NCBI GenBank assembly: GCA_010279815.1
Contig: QEOQ01000515.1
Span: 355,860 to 419,859 of the forward strand
Length of the DNA stretch: 64,000 nucleotides
From: Brachionus plicatilis
Lineage: Eukaryota; Rotifera; Eurotatoria; Ploima; Brachionidae
Direction: 5' to 3'
The first letter of the stretch is position 1, and every line of letters begins with the position of its first letter. A program made the translations under genes and the position numbers. Below are positions 47,614 through 59,400 of the stretch, piece after piece. The notes beneath the pieces are model-generated. The model was not told the DNA's origin, did no database searches, and was given only the letters and a program-made list of their open reading frames with translations.

Positions 47614-49245
47614 TGAAAAAATTCTCATAATTTTTAAATGGGTAATTGATTGCACTACATATTTGAGAATTTTTTAATGCTTCAAAAATCACATTTTTAA
47701 TTTTGATAAAAGAGGTTAACCTCATCTATTAAATGTTTTTAGCATATTAGAAATTTGAAATTTGATCATAAATTTTACTTTGCTGAGAATTTGGTAAAAT
47801 TAATTACTTACTTTCCTAATGGATCATAATTTTTCTTATCTGTTTATTATTATAAGATAACCAAAACACGAGCCTAATAAGAATTTATTTTTTAGATTTC
47901 CGAAAAATTTCGACTATATATTAATTGATTAGTATAATAATTATTTTGATCAGTATTTTACAATTTCAATCTTTATTTATTATATTATGATCAGTAAATT
48001 CTTTTAAATAGATCAGTAAATAATTTAAATATTATAAGTATTTTTTATTTATTCGATCAGTATTTTATTATTTTGATACAGTAGTGCTATGACACAAAGT
48101 TTTTGCGTAAATTAACGTTAAAATACGATAAATTTCGTATTTTAGCTATAAAAATTTTTTAATTGAACATTTTTAATCTTTTAATTAAACTTTTTTTACG
48201 CAATTTTTAAATTTAATGAATGTCAATTATTTTTGTTTGATGAGTTTTTTTAATTAATTAATTAAAGTGATAATTTAGGTGTTTTTTTAATTTAAAAAAG
48301 TATACTTTTAATCAATTAAATACAAAATCAGTAAAATTGATAATATTTTTATCAATTTTTTATAAGATCATTAAAACAGATATTTTTTATTTGATATATG
48401 GATGTTTTATTAAATTTATTGTATTTTTTAATAAAAAATGGGTATTAATTATATAACGCGCACTACTTTTTAATTTTAAAAATTTTTATTTTAAAATGTT
48501 AAAAATGTGTTACCCTGAATGATCACTTATTCATCAGCTTGTCAACTGATGCAAAAGGATAAGTAAGAATTATACTTGTCACGTATCTCGGAAGATAGAC
48601 GCTTCGAAATGCTGACATATACACTAAGCATTAAGCTCTCATCTTGACTTAATTATAAGAATTCTTCTTTATACTTATATGTATAAATAAGAATTCCATT
48701 CTTAGAACTTCAGAAAATATCGACTCTGGTACCAGATTTAAATTATTTTTCTATTTTTAATCTTTTTTTTTTTTTTTTTTTATCAAAATTGTTTACAAAC
48801 ACTATTTATTTTTATTTATATTTTTATTCGTATAAAATCAAATTTAAAATTTACTCCTTAGTGAGAAAAAGAGTGAAATACTCAACTCACTTAAATAAAA
48901 AATACGTAAAAAAAAGAAGAACTTCAGAACGTTCAATAACTTAATTAAAGCTTTTAAAGATTAAACATTATTTTATTGTAAACCGGTTACAAATATTTCA
49001 AAAACTAAATTTTTTATTAATAAAAAAATGCTCATTTTAGTGACTTATAATTCAAATTAAGCTATAAAAATAGATTAAAAATGAATCCTCAACAATATTC
49101 TAAAACTGAGCGAGACTTGTCTATTTTTAAACTAAAATGCTTTTAGTACATGAGCAAACTTTCCAAAACTATAAAATTAACAATATTTTTTGTAGTTGTA
49201 AAATTTATTTTAAATAATTTTTTTTTTCTGAGAAAAAAAAAGAAG
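47214..49245. other. Spacer upstream of the CE4-like gene
   Basis: Contains the right half of the dispersed repeat (to about 47385), an (AAT)n microsatellite at about 47580-47613, and a Tc1-like end word TACAGTAGTGCTATGACAC near 48079. A moderately GC-richer patch at 48535-48730 has no open frame. The promoter of the CE4-like gene should lie in the last few hundred bases. Confidence 0.4.
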
Positions 49246-50625
49246 ATGAAGCTTTTAATTTTTTCACTGAGCCTTGTTCTACTTAATTTGCCACACTTTG
49301 ACTTCACAGCCCAGGAGATGATCAAGCAGCAAAAGATCGAAGAGTGTAACTTTTTGAATTGTCGACTTCCACTGTGCAAATGCTCAAATCCAGAGCGACC
49401 AATGTCAGTTCACTTTGCGGACACCCCAATGATGGTCGCGCTCACATTCAACGGTGTCCTCACATCAGTCCACTCAAAATACATCAGAAAAATCCTAAAT
49501 CCCTTGTTCAAAAACCCCAACGGGTGTCCCATCCAGGCAACATTTTTCGTGTCCGAAACCGGAAGTGGAAAAACTGACTACTGCTTTGCGCAAACCTTGT
49601 TCAACAACAACAACGAAATAAGTGTCAGCTCTCCAAAGTACACTTGTCCGTACACAGACTGTGATTCATTGGGTCAATACTTCCGCAAGTGGAGGTCGGA
49701 CTCTGCCGAAGAGAACATACTAAAACAAAAAAAGAACATTGCCAACAAGTCTCGGATAAACAAGTCCTTTTTGCGCGGATTCCGACTGCCATTCTTGGAC
49801 CAGAGAGGAAACGCGCATTTTGGAGCGCTGAAAAAATTTGGCTTCAAATACGACTCGTCAGTGATTGTCACACCAGAGGACATCAAGAACCACAATGGAC
49901 TGAGATTGTGGCCACATACCCTGGACTTTCCCGCCAACTACACTTGCCCCACTTGTCCCACCAAAAAATCCCTATGCAATGGTCAATCGAACTGTTCCAT
50001 GAGCTCGGTATGGGTGGTTCCTTTGCATTATTTAAATGTGGAAGGCAAGTACCCGTGCCCCACTCTCATAAGAGACGAAATAGCTGACAATAGACTGCAG
50101 ACCAAAAATTGTTTTCCCAATGAGCTGATCAACAGCACAATTCTCACTGAATTTTTGACAGATAACTTTAAGAGACACTACACGACAAACAAAGCACCGT
50201 ATGTTGTCAACATAGAGCTTAGTTGGTTTGACAGATATGGCGATGAGTTGACCAAAGCACTGGTAGATTTTGTGAGCAAAGCTACGACTGTGAAGCCAGA
50301 TGGCATGGTTCAGAAGAGTGATGTGTATTTTTTAAGCATAGCCAGAATTTTGGATTGGATCGAGTATCCGGCGCCGTTGAATGTGATTGCCGGCAAATGG
50401 CTGTGGGACTGTGATGGTGTTAATTTTGACTATGATGAAGAGTGTGACTCGATCAAGAAAATTATGGAGGCTGCTGAAGAACTGGAAGAAGCTAAGAAAA
50501 GAAATCAGTCCGCTAAATTTGAGTCGCATACAGAAATTTTGTTCAAAAATGGAATTTTATCTACCGTAATAGCAGTTTTTGTATTCTCATTAATTTTTAC
50601 CTGTTTGTATGATAAATATAGTTAA
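49246..50625 (+). CDS. Membrane-anchored CE4 polysaccharide deacetylase-like protein, probably inactive
   Basis: Single exon, 459 residues. Signal peptide MKLLIFSLSLVLLNL at the N-terminus. CRLPLCKCSNPERP precedes the catalytic fold, as in animal chitin deacetylases. The NodB-like fold is clear: MMVALTFNGVL, ATFFVSE, FLRGFRLPFLDQRGN and GFKYDSSV. However, the metal-binding and catalytic positions are replaced: TFDD is TFNG (Asn69-Gly70), and the HSxxH metal motif is SSPKY (128-132). The arginine-proline motif (RGFRLPF) remains. A C-terminal hydrophobic helix (about 433-455) follows a charged EELEEAKKR segment, so the protein is probably type I and cell-surface. A chitin-binding or structural role is inference. 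The start was chosen at the ATG before the signal peptide; an ATG 32 codons upstream would add a second hydrophobic stretch. Confidence 0.88.
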   Translation: MKLLIFSLSLVLLNLPHFDFTAQEMIKQQKIEECNFLNCRLPLCKCSNPERPMSVHFADTPMMVALTFNGVLTSVHSKYIRKILNPLFKNPNGCPIQATFFVSETGSGKTDYCFAQTLFNNNNEISVSSPKYTCPYTDCDSLGQYFRKWRSDSAEENILKQKKNIANKSRINKSFLRGFRLPFLDQRGNAHFGALKKFGFKYDSSVIVTPEDIKNHNGLRLWPHTLDFPANYTCPTCPTKKSLCNGQSNCSMSSVWVVPLHYLNVEGKYPCPTLIRDEIADNRLQTKNCFPNELINSTILTEFLTDNFKRHYTTNKAPYVVNIELSWFDRYGDELTKALVDFVSKATTVKPDGMVQKSDVYFLSIARILDWIEYPAPLNVIAGKWLWDCDGVNFDYDEECDSIKKIMEAAEELEEAKKRNQSAKFESHTEILFKNGILSTVIAVFVFSLIFTCLYDKYS

Positions 50626-52471
50626 TTCTCTCTTTTTTTTTAATGTAATTTTTTAGCCCATTTTTTAGCTCATTTTTTAGCCGAATCGCTCAAATAAATT
50701 ATTTTAATCAAAATTTTTAATTTTTGTAATTCAACTACCTTTTTTAAGAAGAAAAATTATCAATTTATTTTGAAAAAATTTATTTTCTAAATTTGGAATA
50801 AATTTTATTTTGTGATTCTATTCTTAAATTCTTACGTAATTTTACGTACAATTACACATTATTGTAATGAATTTAATGTGGTTGAAAATTAATTAATAAA
50901 TATAACTTTAATTGAATTGTTTATTGATTTTTAAGAAATTTTAAAAAAATTTTGAAGTCGACTTTCGATTTATTTTTAAACTTAATGAGTTTAATTAAAT
51001 TAAAGTGAAAAAGAGGTATTTTGCGAAAAATCGTAAATTTAAGAAAGTTTTTTTTTACAACAATTTAAAAATAACTATTTTTTTTAGCCAATTTTTCGTA
51101 AAAAAAAGAAATTTTTTCAAAAATTTTGAATTTTGAATTGGCCATTTTGAATTTTACCAAAATTATCTGAAAATCCTGAAAATTTACGTAATTTTTCGTA
51201 AAATGCCTCTTTTTCACTTTTCAGATTATACGTTAATTTACGTAAAATGTGGTAAAATTTGGTTGATTTACAGTATTTTACGTAATTTATCAAATTACCA
51301 CTTTAAAAAATTTTACAAAAAAAAAAGCTAAATTTTACATAAAATTAGAAACTGGTCTAAAACATCGAATATGACCTTATAAATTTAAAATTGTATATTG
51401 TTCCTTCAAAAGGAAAATTTAATGATTATAATGAAAAAACATTTGATTTTTTTATTTCAAGTTCATCAATAAATTCCACCTAGATGATTTTCAGTTTGAT
51501 TTTGCCTTTTGAAAGCTTTAAAATAGATTTTTATTCAATATTGTAAAATATTATGAAACTCTGATATCAATTTCTAAAACTTGATTTTTAAAAAAAATCG
51601 TCATAATCATCCTTTGGTCTTTTTGATTAATTTGAAGTGTAAATTAGGAAAAATAAATTTTTTGAACAACATTTGGTTTCACAGTGGTTAAAAAGAGACA
51701 TCCGTTACAAAGACAAAAAATTTATGCCATGATGTTTATTTATTTAATTGTTAAATCATGAAAAACTTAAATATAATTAAAAAATTAACCTTGGTATTTT
51801 CAAATTTTTTGCCATCTGAATCGTTTAAAGAAACGATTTTTATTAGACTGTAAATTTCAAATTAGTCTACACCATAATAACATTCTGGCTAAAATGATAT
51901 TGACGTCCAAAAGTATTTACGATTGAAAAGAAATCGATTTTAAAAACATGATTTTCATTAAAAAATTTTTATTAAATACAAAAATTATCAAAAATCATTT
52001 ATATTGTATTAAAAAAGATATTCAATCAGAAATTAGTGATCAAAGATATGTTTAATCAATAAAAAATTAAAATTTTTAATAATTTTTTTTTACTTTTTTA
52101 AGATGATTTATATCAGAGTTGTTCAAAAGTCACAAGTTTCAAGTCAAGTCCAAGTCTAGTTTTTTTTTTTCCAAAAGTCCGAACAAAGACTTTAAATTTT
52201 TTTTTTTATTATTTTAATTTTTAATTAATATGAAATTTTTAGATAAAATTTTTATCAAAAAGCTAAAGTAGTATTATCAAAAAAAAAATTTTATTTATTA
52301 AATTTTAAATATTTACTAGATGTCAAGCAAATAATTGGGTGATACAACCGAGTATAAATAAAAGATCATTTATTTTCACTTTTCTTATTAAATTATAATG
52401 TTTTCACAATTAACTTTCAATAATTAAAAACAACATCTTTTAAAAAATATAAACTTACTTTGTTTTCAAGA
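50626..52471. other. Spacer with MITE fragments
   Basis: TTACGTAA words cluster at about 50830-51330, like the interior of the Tc1 element at 45.9 kb, without clear ends. At 52114 a hAT-MITE end (CAGAGTTGTTCAAAAGTC) begins, but its other end was not found, so it is truncated. No gene is seen. Confidence 0.45.
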
Positions 52472-54951
52472 TATTATATTCATATAAAGTAGTTGTACCT
52501 AGGGTATGAAACAGCGAAAAAATTCAATCTAGAGACAGATCATGTAAACTAAAAACTCAAATTCAAAAATACGCAACTTTTTTTTTCATTTATTTGAAAA
52601 TCATTAAAAAATAATTTTAAATATTAATAGTTTTAAATGGTATCGTTCAAGACTATTTTTTGATAAAAAAAACTTTGTTTTCTTTAATTTTTAAACTCTT
52701 ATAAATAATTTGAATAAACAAATCGATAAATTCCACTATACTCAAAATACTGATTCCCATGAATAAGCCGAGAGTGCCTCCAATGCTTCCTACCAGACCG
52801 TCCCATGATATACTTGCACTCTCTGTTATCTCTGTCTCTTTAAGGAATTCATAATAGATATTTACAGCCAGAATATTCTCACGATACTCTTCAAGGCTAA
52901 CATTTGATCTGTTGTTGAACAAATGCTTGAGAGCGTCATTCTTAGATATTTCCTTGGCATAAGAAGCTGAAGGGTATCTACTCTCTGATTTAGTAAAACT
53001 GTAGCTCACAGAATCACATTCCAAAGGACATTCTGCTTTTATTCTGGTCTTATATTCCGATGTGGTGATCTCTTGGTAAGTTTGTAGAGAACACAACTGC
53101 TCTTCCAAAGTATCACAGGGATTATTATTTTCCAGCATTAAATTCGATGCTATTTCATCACATTTGCATCTTTTATATACCTCTGACTGAATGTAAGCAT
53201 AAAAGCAGTCGATTTGACGATAAGTCAAGTTCGATCTGAGCACTTTTCTGTAATATTCTGAATCAAAAGAATCAATTGAGTCTAAATTGTTAACACATTC
53301 ACTGTAGGGTCTGGCCATTTGTTTGTTTTTTTTACGCTCCAGGATTATATTAACATTAGTTCCAGGCATTAACTCAAAACCCTCTCCAACCAAAGGTTTA
53401 ATTAGATTGTCATTAATAAAAATACTGGCTCCAGTTGTGAGACTTAAATATTCGCGGACATCTGAAACGCCCACGAACAACTCAAGCATAAGGTTGTTGT
53501 ACTTTCCAGTATGGTAAGATTTTTTCACTTGGCTAAGTTGATTTTTACTTTGAATTGTGTTGAAGCGATAGCAGTTTCCATAAACAGTGTCATAGAACCA
53601 CAGCCACTCATTTTCATCGCATTGCTGAAAGCTGAAAATACAACTGATGAACATCTTGTTAAAAGGAATTGAGAAAGTGCTGTTTGTGTGGGGCAGAGAC
53701 GATTTCAAATCGATAAAGGTCAAGTATCTGACAATATTGAAATTAAAATAGAATTTGGAGAATTGTGCAGAAAACATTTGGTCCAAAATGGTCGAACCAG
53801 TTAGATTGACCAAGTTATTTTTGACCAAAAAAGACTCGGCGTATTCAAGGGCTTCTTCGGTTAGAATGTGGTTGGTATTACAAATTGTTATTGCAGGAAA
53901 GGGCAGTGAATCTTTTTCTACCACTCTTATCTTAGTCACAACATCATAATTCAAATAATTGATTACGTTTAGAGTTATTATGAAAAAGCACAAACAAATG
54001 GAGAGAAAAATTAGAGCAGTCCACATGATCTTGAGAAGGAGACAATTTTTGCGAAAAATATGCGAAAATCCATGCATTGAAGCATTTTGGACCCATTCTT
54101 TAAAAATTTCCCTAAATTTGGATGGATTTGTTTTTTGCTCGCTCATTTTTTTTATTTTAGTTATTTTTGACAAAATTTTCAGTCAAATAAAAAGTGTTAG
54201 GAAATTAAAATTTAATGAGAATGTAATTAATAATTTTCTTTTTTAACATTAAGAATATTTAATAAAGTCATTTAGATTTCAATTCACCATAACTCTGCCG
54301 TAAGCCGGTCCCAAGCCCAGGATGAGAAAAGGAGGAGGGTGGTGGCAGCCACACAATGTGGTCTTCTACAAATCTGAAGAAGAGCTGTATTACGGGTACA
54401 TAGATCTACGGGTCTTTGTCCTAGTCTTGTCGTATGAGGGTGCCGCTGGCTTTGACCAACATCCAGTATAGAATCTTAGCAGAACAAGAACTTGTTTTAC
54501 AGCTGACCCTCTTTGGATAGCTGTAACTTTGGAAGCACTAAAGTTAAGGCATTCTCTCTTAAACAGAGATTGTCGCTTGGTTTGTGGTTCCAAGCTAGTC
54601 TAAATAGTTGCCGAGTTCGCAGTCTCTTATGACTCGGATGAGTGGCGCTGTTTATGATGAACGTCCCACGTGCTTCTTAGGGGAAGGCGCCGTCATAACT
54701 ATGCCATTTGCCGGTCCCTAGCCCGGATGAAAAAATAGGAGGGTGACCAAGAATTGATTTTTAAATCATCAATAAAAAACTATTAAAGAATCTTTAAAAA
54801 ATTTAAATTTTCAATCTTCATTCAAATTTTTTTGATTTTTCAATAGATAATGATGAAAAAAAATAATGCTTGCGCCTGATAAATTTTTTGACAAAGACTT
54901 GTTCTATTTTGAAATATTTCATGGCTTGAAAATAATAATCTATTTTTCAGA
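52472..54951. repeat. Inverted duplication, right arm
   Basis: Reverse complement of 40838-43325. It carries the second DEG/ENaC gene and the mirror copy of the GC-rich repeat (54287-54752). Sequence beyond 54951 no longer matches the left flank. Confidence 0.85.
52653..54146 (-). CDS. DEG/ENaC/ASIC-family sodium channel subunit, copy 2
   Basis: Single exon, 497 residues, with the same motifs as copy 1: His-Gly at 25-26, both membrane helices, Gly-Ile-Ser filter. It is intact and transcribed towards copy 1. Of 12 differing residues, 10 fall between residues 126 and 253 (for example Pro126 to Ser, FNLVRYLAFI to FNIVRYLTFI, ELYVG to ELFVG). Residues 1-125 and 254-440 are identical. The differing block corresponds to the outer ectodomain that in ASICs forms the finger and palm regions, where ligand sensing is set. 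Confidence 0.93.
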   Translation of the reverse strand: MSEQKTNPSKFREIFKEWVQNASMHGFSHIFRKNCLLLKIMWTALIFLSICLCFFIITLNVINYLNYDVVTKIRVVEKDSLPFPAITICNTNHILTEEALEYAESFLVKNNLVNLTGSTILDQMFSAQFSKFYFNFNIVRYLTFIDLKSSLPHTNSTFSIPFNKMFISCIFSFQQCDENEWLWFYDTVYGNCYRFNTIQSKNQLSQVKKSYHTGKYNNLMLELFVGVSDVREYLSLTTGASIFINDNLIKPLVGEGFELMPGTNVNIILERKKNKQMARPYSECVNNLDSIDSFDSEYYRKVLRSNLTYRQIDCFYAYIQSEVYKRCKCDEIASNLMLENNNPCDTLEEQLCSLQTYQEITTSEYKTRIKAECPLECDSVSYSFTKSESRYPSASYAKEISKNDALKHLFNNRSNVSLEEYRENILAVNIYYEFLKETEITESASISWDGLVGSIGGTLGLFMGISILSIVEFIDLFIQIIYKSLKIKENKVFFIKK

Positions 54952-56462
54952 AATGGTATTAATGCATTGTTATTGAGTCCTTTTTTTCAATTGATTCTGA
55001 ATATTTTTTATAAAACTGTATTATTATTATAATTAAAAAAATCCAATCACCTTAATTATTGAATGTTTTTTAATTTTCAAAATTTTAAAAGATGGCTATT
55101 TTCATGTATAAAATAAATGCAATTTAAAGGTCTTTATTTTAAAACAGTAAAAAATAAATATTCAATATTAAATCAAATCAATAAATTTCAATGTAAAAAG
55201 ATTGCTAAAGTCATTTATAAATAATATTTTAAAATTATTAAAAATTTCAATTAATTTTTTTTATTAAAAGTCAGTCGTGTGAATAACAGAGTATTTGAAA
55301 ATTAAAATTAAATTCAAATAGTCAATTTTAGTCAATTTTAGTCAATTTTAGAATCTACAGTTAATTTTTAATTTTGTCTCGTGATGTAAATTATTGGGAA
55401 GAGTTTCATATTTGTATTTAAAAAATTGTTAAAATATTAATTTCCGATTATAAATAGCTAAAATCTAGGGAATTTTTAGAACTTTAATAATCAATTTTGC
55501 ATATCACAATTAAAAATAAATTTAATTACCAAAAAATTTAGAAAGAAGTAAATTAATTAATTTTCATCTTTTAGTTAAGCTTTATTTTCTCATTTTTGAT
55601 TTTATGTCCATTTTCCCTTTTTTTATTTACTTCAGATAAATTTAAAAAAATTAAAATAAATTATTTTACTAAATTATACCTTTTTAAATTCAAATTACTT
55701 ACTGAATTAAATCTAAAAGCATTAATTACAATTCCATATTTTCCTTTTTTTATAACTATTTTGAGGGACTTACCTTTTAATTCATTAATTATCTCAACAT
55801 TCGCTCTCTTTAACAAATAGATATTAAAATTCACAAACAATTTAATAATTTTTTAATAATCTCAGCAGAAATATTTTGGTCAAATTTTAACAATACAATT
55901 TAGAAATATATTTAAAAATTTTAATTAATTTTACGCAAAAAAATTTTTAATTTTTTAAAGAATTTTATTATAAATCAATTTAAAATGATTTATTTATTAA
56001 ATGTAAAAAAGGAAGATACACAAATGCTTCATAAGCTTTAAAAAAAAGTAAAATTCAAAGTGAACCCAACCATCTCCAAGGGTTAAGCTTGGTGCTTGTG
56101 AAGCATTAAGCTCTGAGTCAATTAAATAAAATTAATGGCTGTCATTTGAAATTTAAAATTAATGACAAACTCATCAAGCTGAATACCTGGAACGCACACT
56201 CAAAGATTTTCAAATACTTAAGAAATTTTGTAAATCCACAATTAGGTTAAACCTGTCCGAGTCCAATAAAGCAATAAATTAAGAAATTAATGGAAAGTAA
56301 AATTTAGGCAAAATGGAAAAAAATTTACCTTTTAAAAAAAGTTAGCTATTTGAATTCATTCACGAAATTGATAACTCAACAACAAAAAAAAGGTAAAATT
56401 ATTATGTAACTGGTTTTAGTGACAACAACCTTTGTAGCTATTTTTATTTTATTATTTTTAAA
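54952..56462. other. Spacer upstream of the ferlin gene
   Basis: AT-rich, with a triplicated GTCAATTTTA word at about 55320-55350 and a slightly GC-richer stretch at 56055-56250 (TTAAGCTTGGTGCTTGTGAA) that has no open frame. The ferlin promoter is expected in the last few hundred bases. No other gene is recognised. Confidence 0.4.
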
Positions 56463-59400
56463 ATGTCGCTGACGATCCGAATTCGCAGCTTGTACCAAGA
56501 GAATTCGATAAGTCTATCAAAAAGTATACTTTCAAACGCCAACGACAAGAGCCTCATACAAAATTTAAATCTTATTCCGGCTAGCAAGTACAGTCTAATC
56601 GAATGTCGACTCAAAATATATTTCATCAGCTCAAATGGCAAAAGAATTAACCTGACTAAGCAAAATGTGAACGAGCCTAGCGACAGCAATCGCATTATGT
56701 TCAAAATTGACAACAAGCCGATTCGGTTTGGAGACAGACTGGAAATTTTTTGCTTCAAGTCAAACAAATTTTCCCTCAAGTAAAAATTATTTAATTTTCA
56801 TTATCTCTTTATTTATCATGTGACTCAAGAAAAGAGAATTTAAAAAAACTTAATCACAATTATAAAAATTTTTGCAAAAATTTTAATTATTTTTTTTTAT
56901 TTTAAAATTTAATACAGAAGCATATTTTTATACTAAGCGATCACAATTACGCTTAAATTATGCTGTAATTTTAAATTAATGAATTTTGAGGGTCAAAGAA
57001 AAAGAGATAAAAAATGTTTTTCTAATAATTTAAATTATTTTGTGATCAAAAATTAATTAAAATAAAAGAATAAAAAAATTCATTTGAGATCATATTTGGA
57101 ATTTAGTTTTCCAAATTTTATAGATGAATTAATTCAGTATTCGACCAATTTGAATATTAAGGTCTGAAATAAACCTACCGCAATGGGGAAAAGCAGTTTT
57201 ACTTTTTGTTTGAATTTTTTATTGCAAAGCTTTTTTGATAAAAAAAATTTAAAATAATATTCTGGGGATCATTTTGGTAATTTGGTCATTAATAAAAATT
57301 TGCAAAAAAGTCAAAATAATGTAAAATATTTTTTAAAAATATTGTTAGCGAAAAACAAAATTAATTTCAACTCTTTTTTAGAAATAACTTCAAAATAGAA
57401 TTTAAAAAATTACAAACTTTTAAGTTTGTGTGTTTTCAGAATAAAAAATGGCCCGATATTTTTTTTGTAAGCATTAAGCAAAAAATTTAATTAATTAAAA
57501 AAAAATTAATCTATATAAAATAATTTTTTCTAAAGAGTTTAAGATAATAAATATATTTTTCGATTTCAATAAAAAATCTTCAAATTTTTATTTTTTCAAT
57601 TAAATAATATTTTAGCATACTTTTAAAAAATTGTAAAAAGATAGCAAAAATAATATGACAAAATATTCTAAAATATTTTAACTTTTTATTTAAGAATAAT
57701 TTTTTCAAACAAGAATATTTTTTTAAAGAGAATTTAAATTAATTTGTAATTATTTTTATTGTATAAAATTCAAATAATGTAAAAACATAAGCGTTGACGT
57801 TAATAAACGGTAGTTAACGGTATTGTATATTATTTAATTTATTACCACTTTAGTACACTATTTTTATGCCAGCCAAGTCCAAATCTGAATAAATAAAAAA
57901 TTTGATTGCTGAGAATTCTTATTTTTTTTTAATTTTATTTTTGAATTAATAGATAATTAGTAATAATCTAATTTATTATGTTCATAAAATTATATATTTA
58001 TTTAAGGAGCAATTTAAAAAAAGATAAAAAATTCTCATCAATCGATATTTAGTATAGGCCATTTAAATTTTTCGGTAATTTAACAATTGACAAAATAAAC
58101 CCTATTTTGCCGACTAATTTTACTAATTTTTTTAAAAAAGATTTCTTTTTTGTACTTTTTGTCCTCTTAGATGATTAATTAGAAATTTTAATTGACTTGT
58201 TTATTTTATATACCCCAAATATTATTATTATTATTAGAAAAAAACTTCTGAGCCTCATTGGCTCATGCTTATAAAAAAATTTTTTAAATAAAATACAAAA
58301 AGAAATATTGTAAAAAAAGTTAATTTATAAAATTTAAAAGATAAAATAATATACCCCAAATATTGAATAAAATACACCAAAATTTAATTTTTTTTATCCC
58401 AATTTTATTGAATTACATTACACTAATTAATAAGAAAAGAAAAAATAAATAAAATGACTCTTTTTTTTCACATTGACACCAAATTAATTAGAAAATTTCC
58501 AAAAGTATTGAAAAAAATTTTTTTTTAATTTCTTCAACAAAAAATATTGATTTATTATCACATTTATTTGGACAAGTTCAGTATCTTCTTTTAGTCATTT
58601 TAGCTCCACATTTTTCACAAAACATTTCTTGTGTAACTAATCTTTTTGGTCTGTTCAATTGATAGAAAATACAAATTGTTTCTTTTGTCTGAAGAGGAAC
58701 AGCAGCAGAATTTTCATCGCCTGGATGCTGATTGTCTGAAACATAAACTGAACCATTTGTTTTACTTTTTTTAACTTTGAAATATATTGATTTTTTGCAA
58801 CCTTTTTTGTTAAAATTGCAATTTTATGGGTGTTTATCGCAATCAGCTTACTTGTTTGTACTGTGAAAATTCCAGAGGATTTTGTCGAAATGTAAATTTT
58901 TAACCAGTCTTTTGAATTCATTCAACGATCCACATTCTTGAACATAATCTTTGCTGTACTTTTTTTATTTGTGGAAATGTCATCAGCCTCATTGCTTGTA
59001 TCGTTAAAGTTATTTTCTAGAATACTTGCAGAACTAGAATTTTTTATTGATGGAACATTTATTGATTTAAATTTCTTTGATAGGATTTTTAAATCTTATT
59101 GTCAATCCATAATTAAATTAAAATGAAAATATATGAATTTTTTAAAGCATTTAAAATTATATTTTAATATTTGTGAATAAAAATTTAAAAAAATTAATTT
59201 ATAAAAAATTTAAATAATTTTTTTTGTAACCTAATTGAGTATTATTTTTCTTCAGTCAATTTTCAGAGTAAAATGTTGACCCTTAACAATGGTAAATTCC
59301 GTGAAGAAATTTTACAATTTTAACAAGTAAAAAATGTAAAAGATGGTAGAAAGTTAGATAATTTTTTACACTGGAATTTTTTTATATAACAAGATTAAAA

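Noticed and set aside
48535..48640. Possible hammerhead-like ribozyme (CTGATG with a later GAAA)
   Set aside because: The core reads CTGATGC rather than CTGATGA, the spacing to GAAA is about 60 bases without a convincing stem II, and no matching cleavage stem was found.
54640..54720. TATGATGAACGTCCC in the GC-rich repeat as a hammerhead core
   Set aside because: The conserved CTGATGA and the following GAAA box are not both present, and the stems do not pair.
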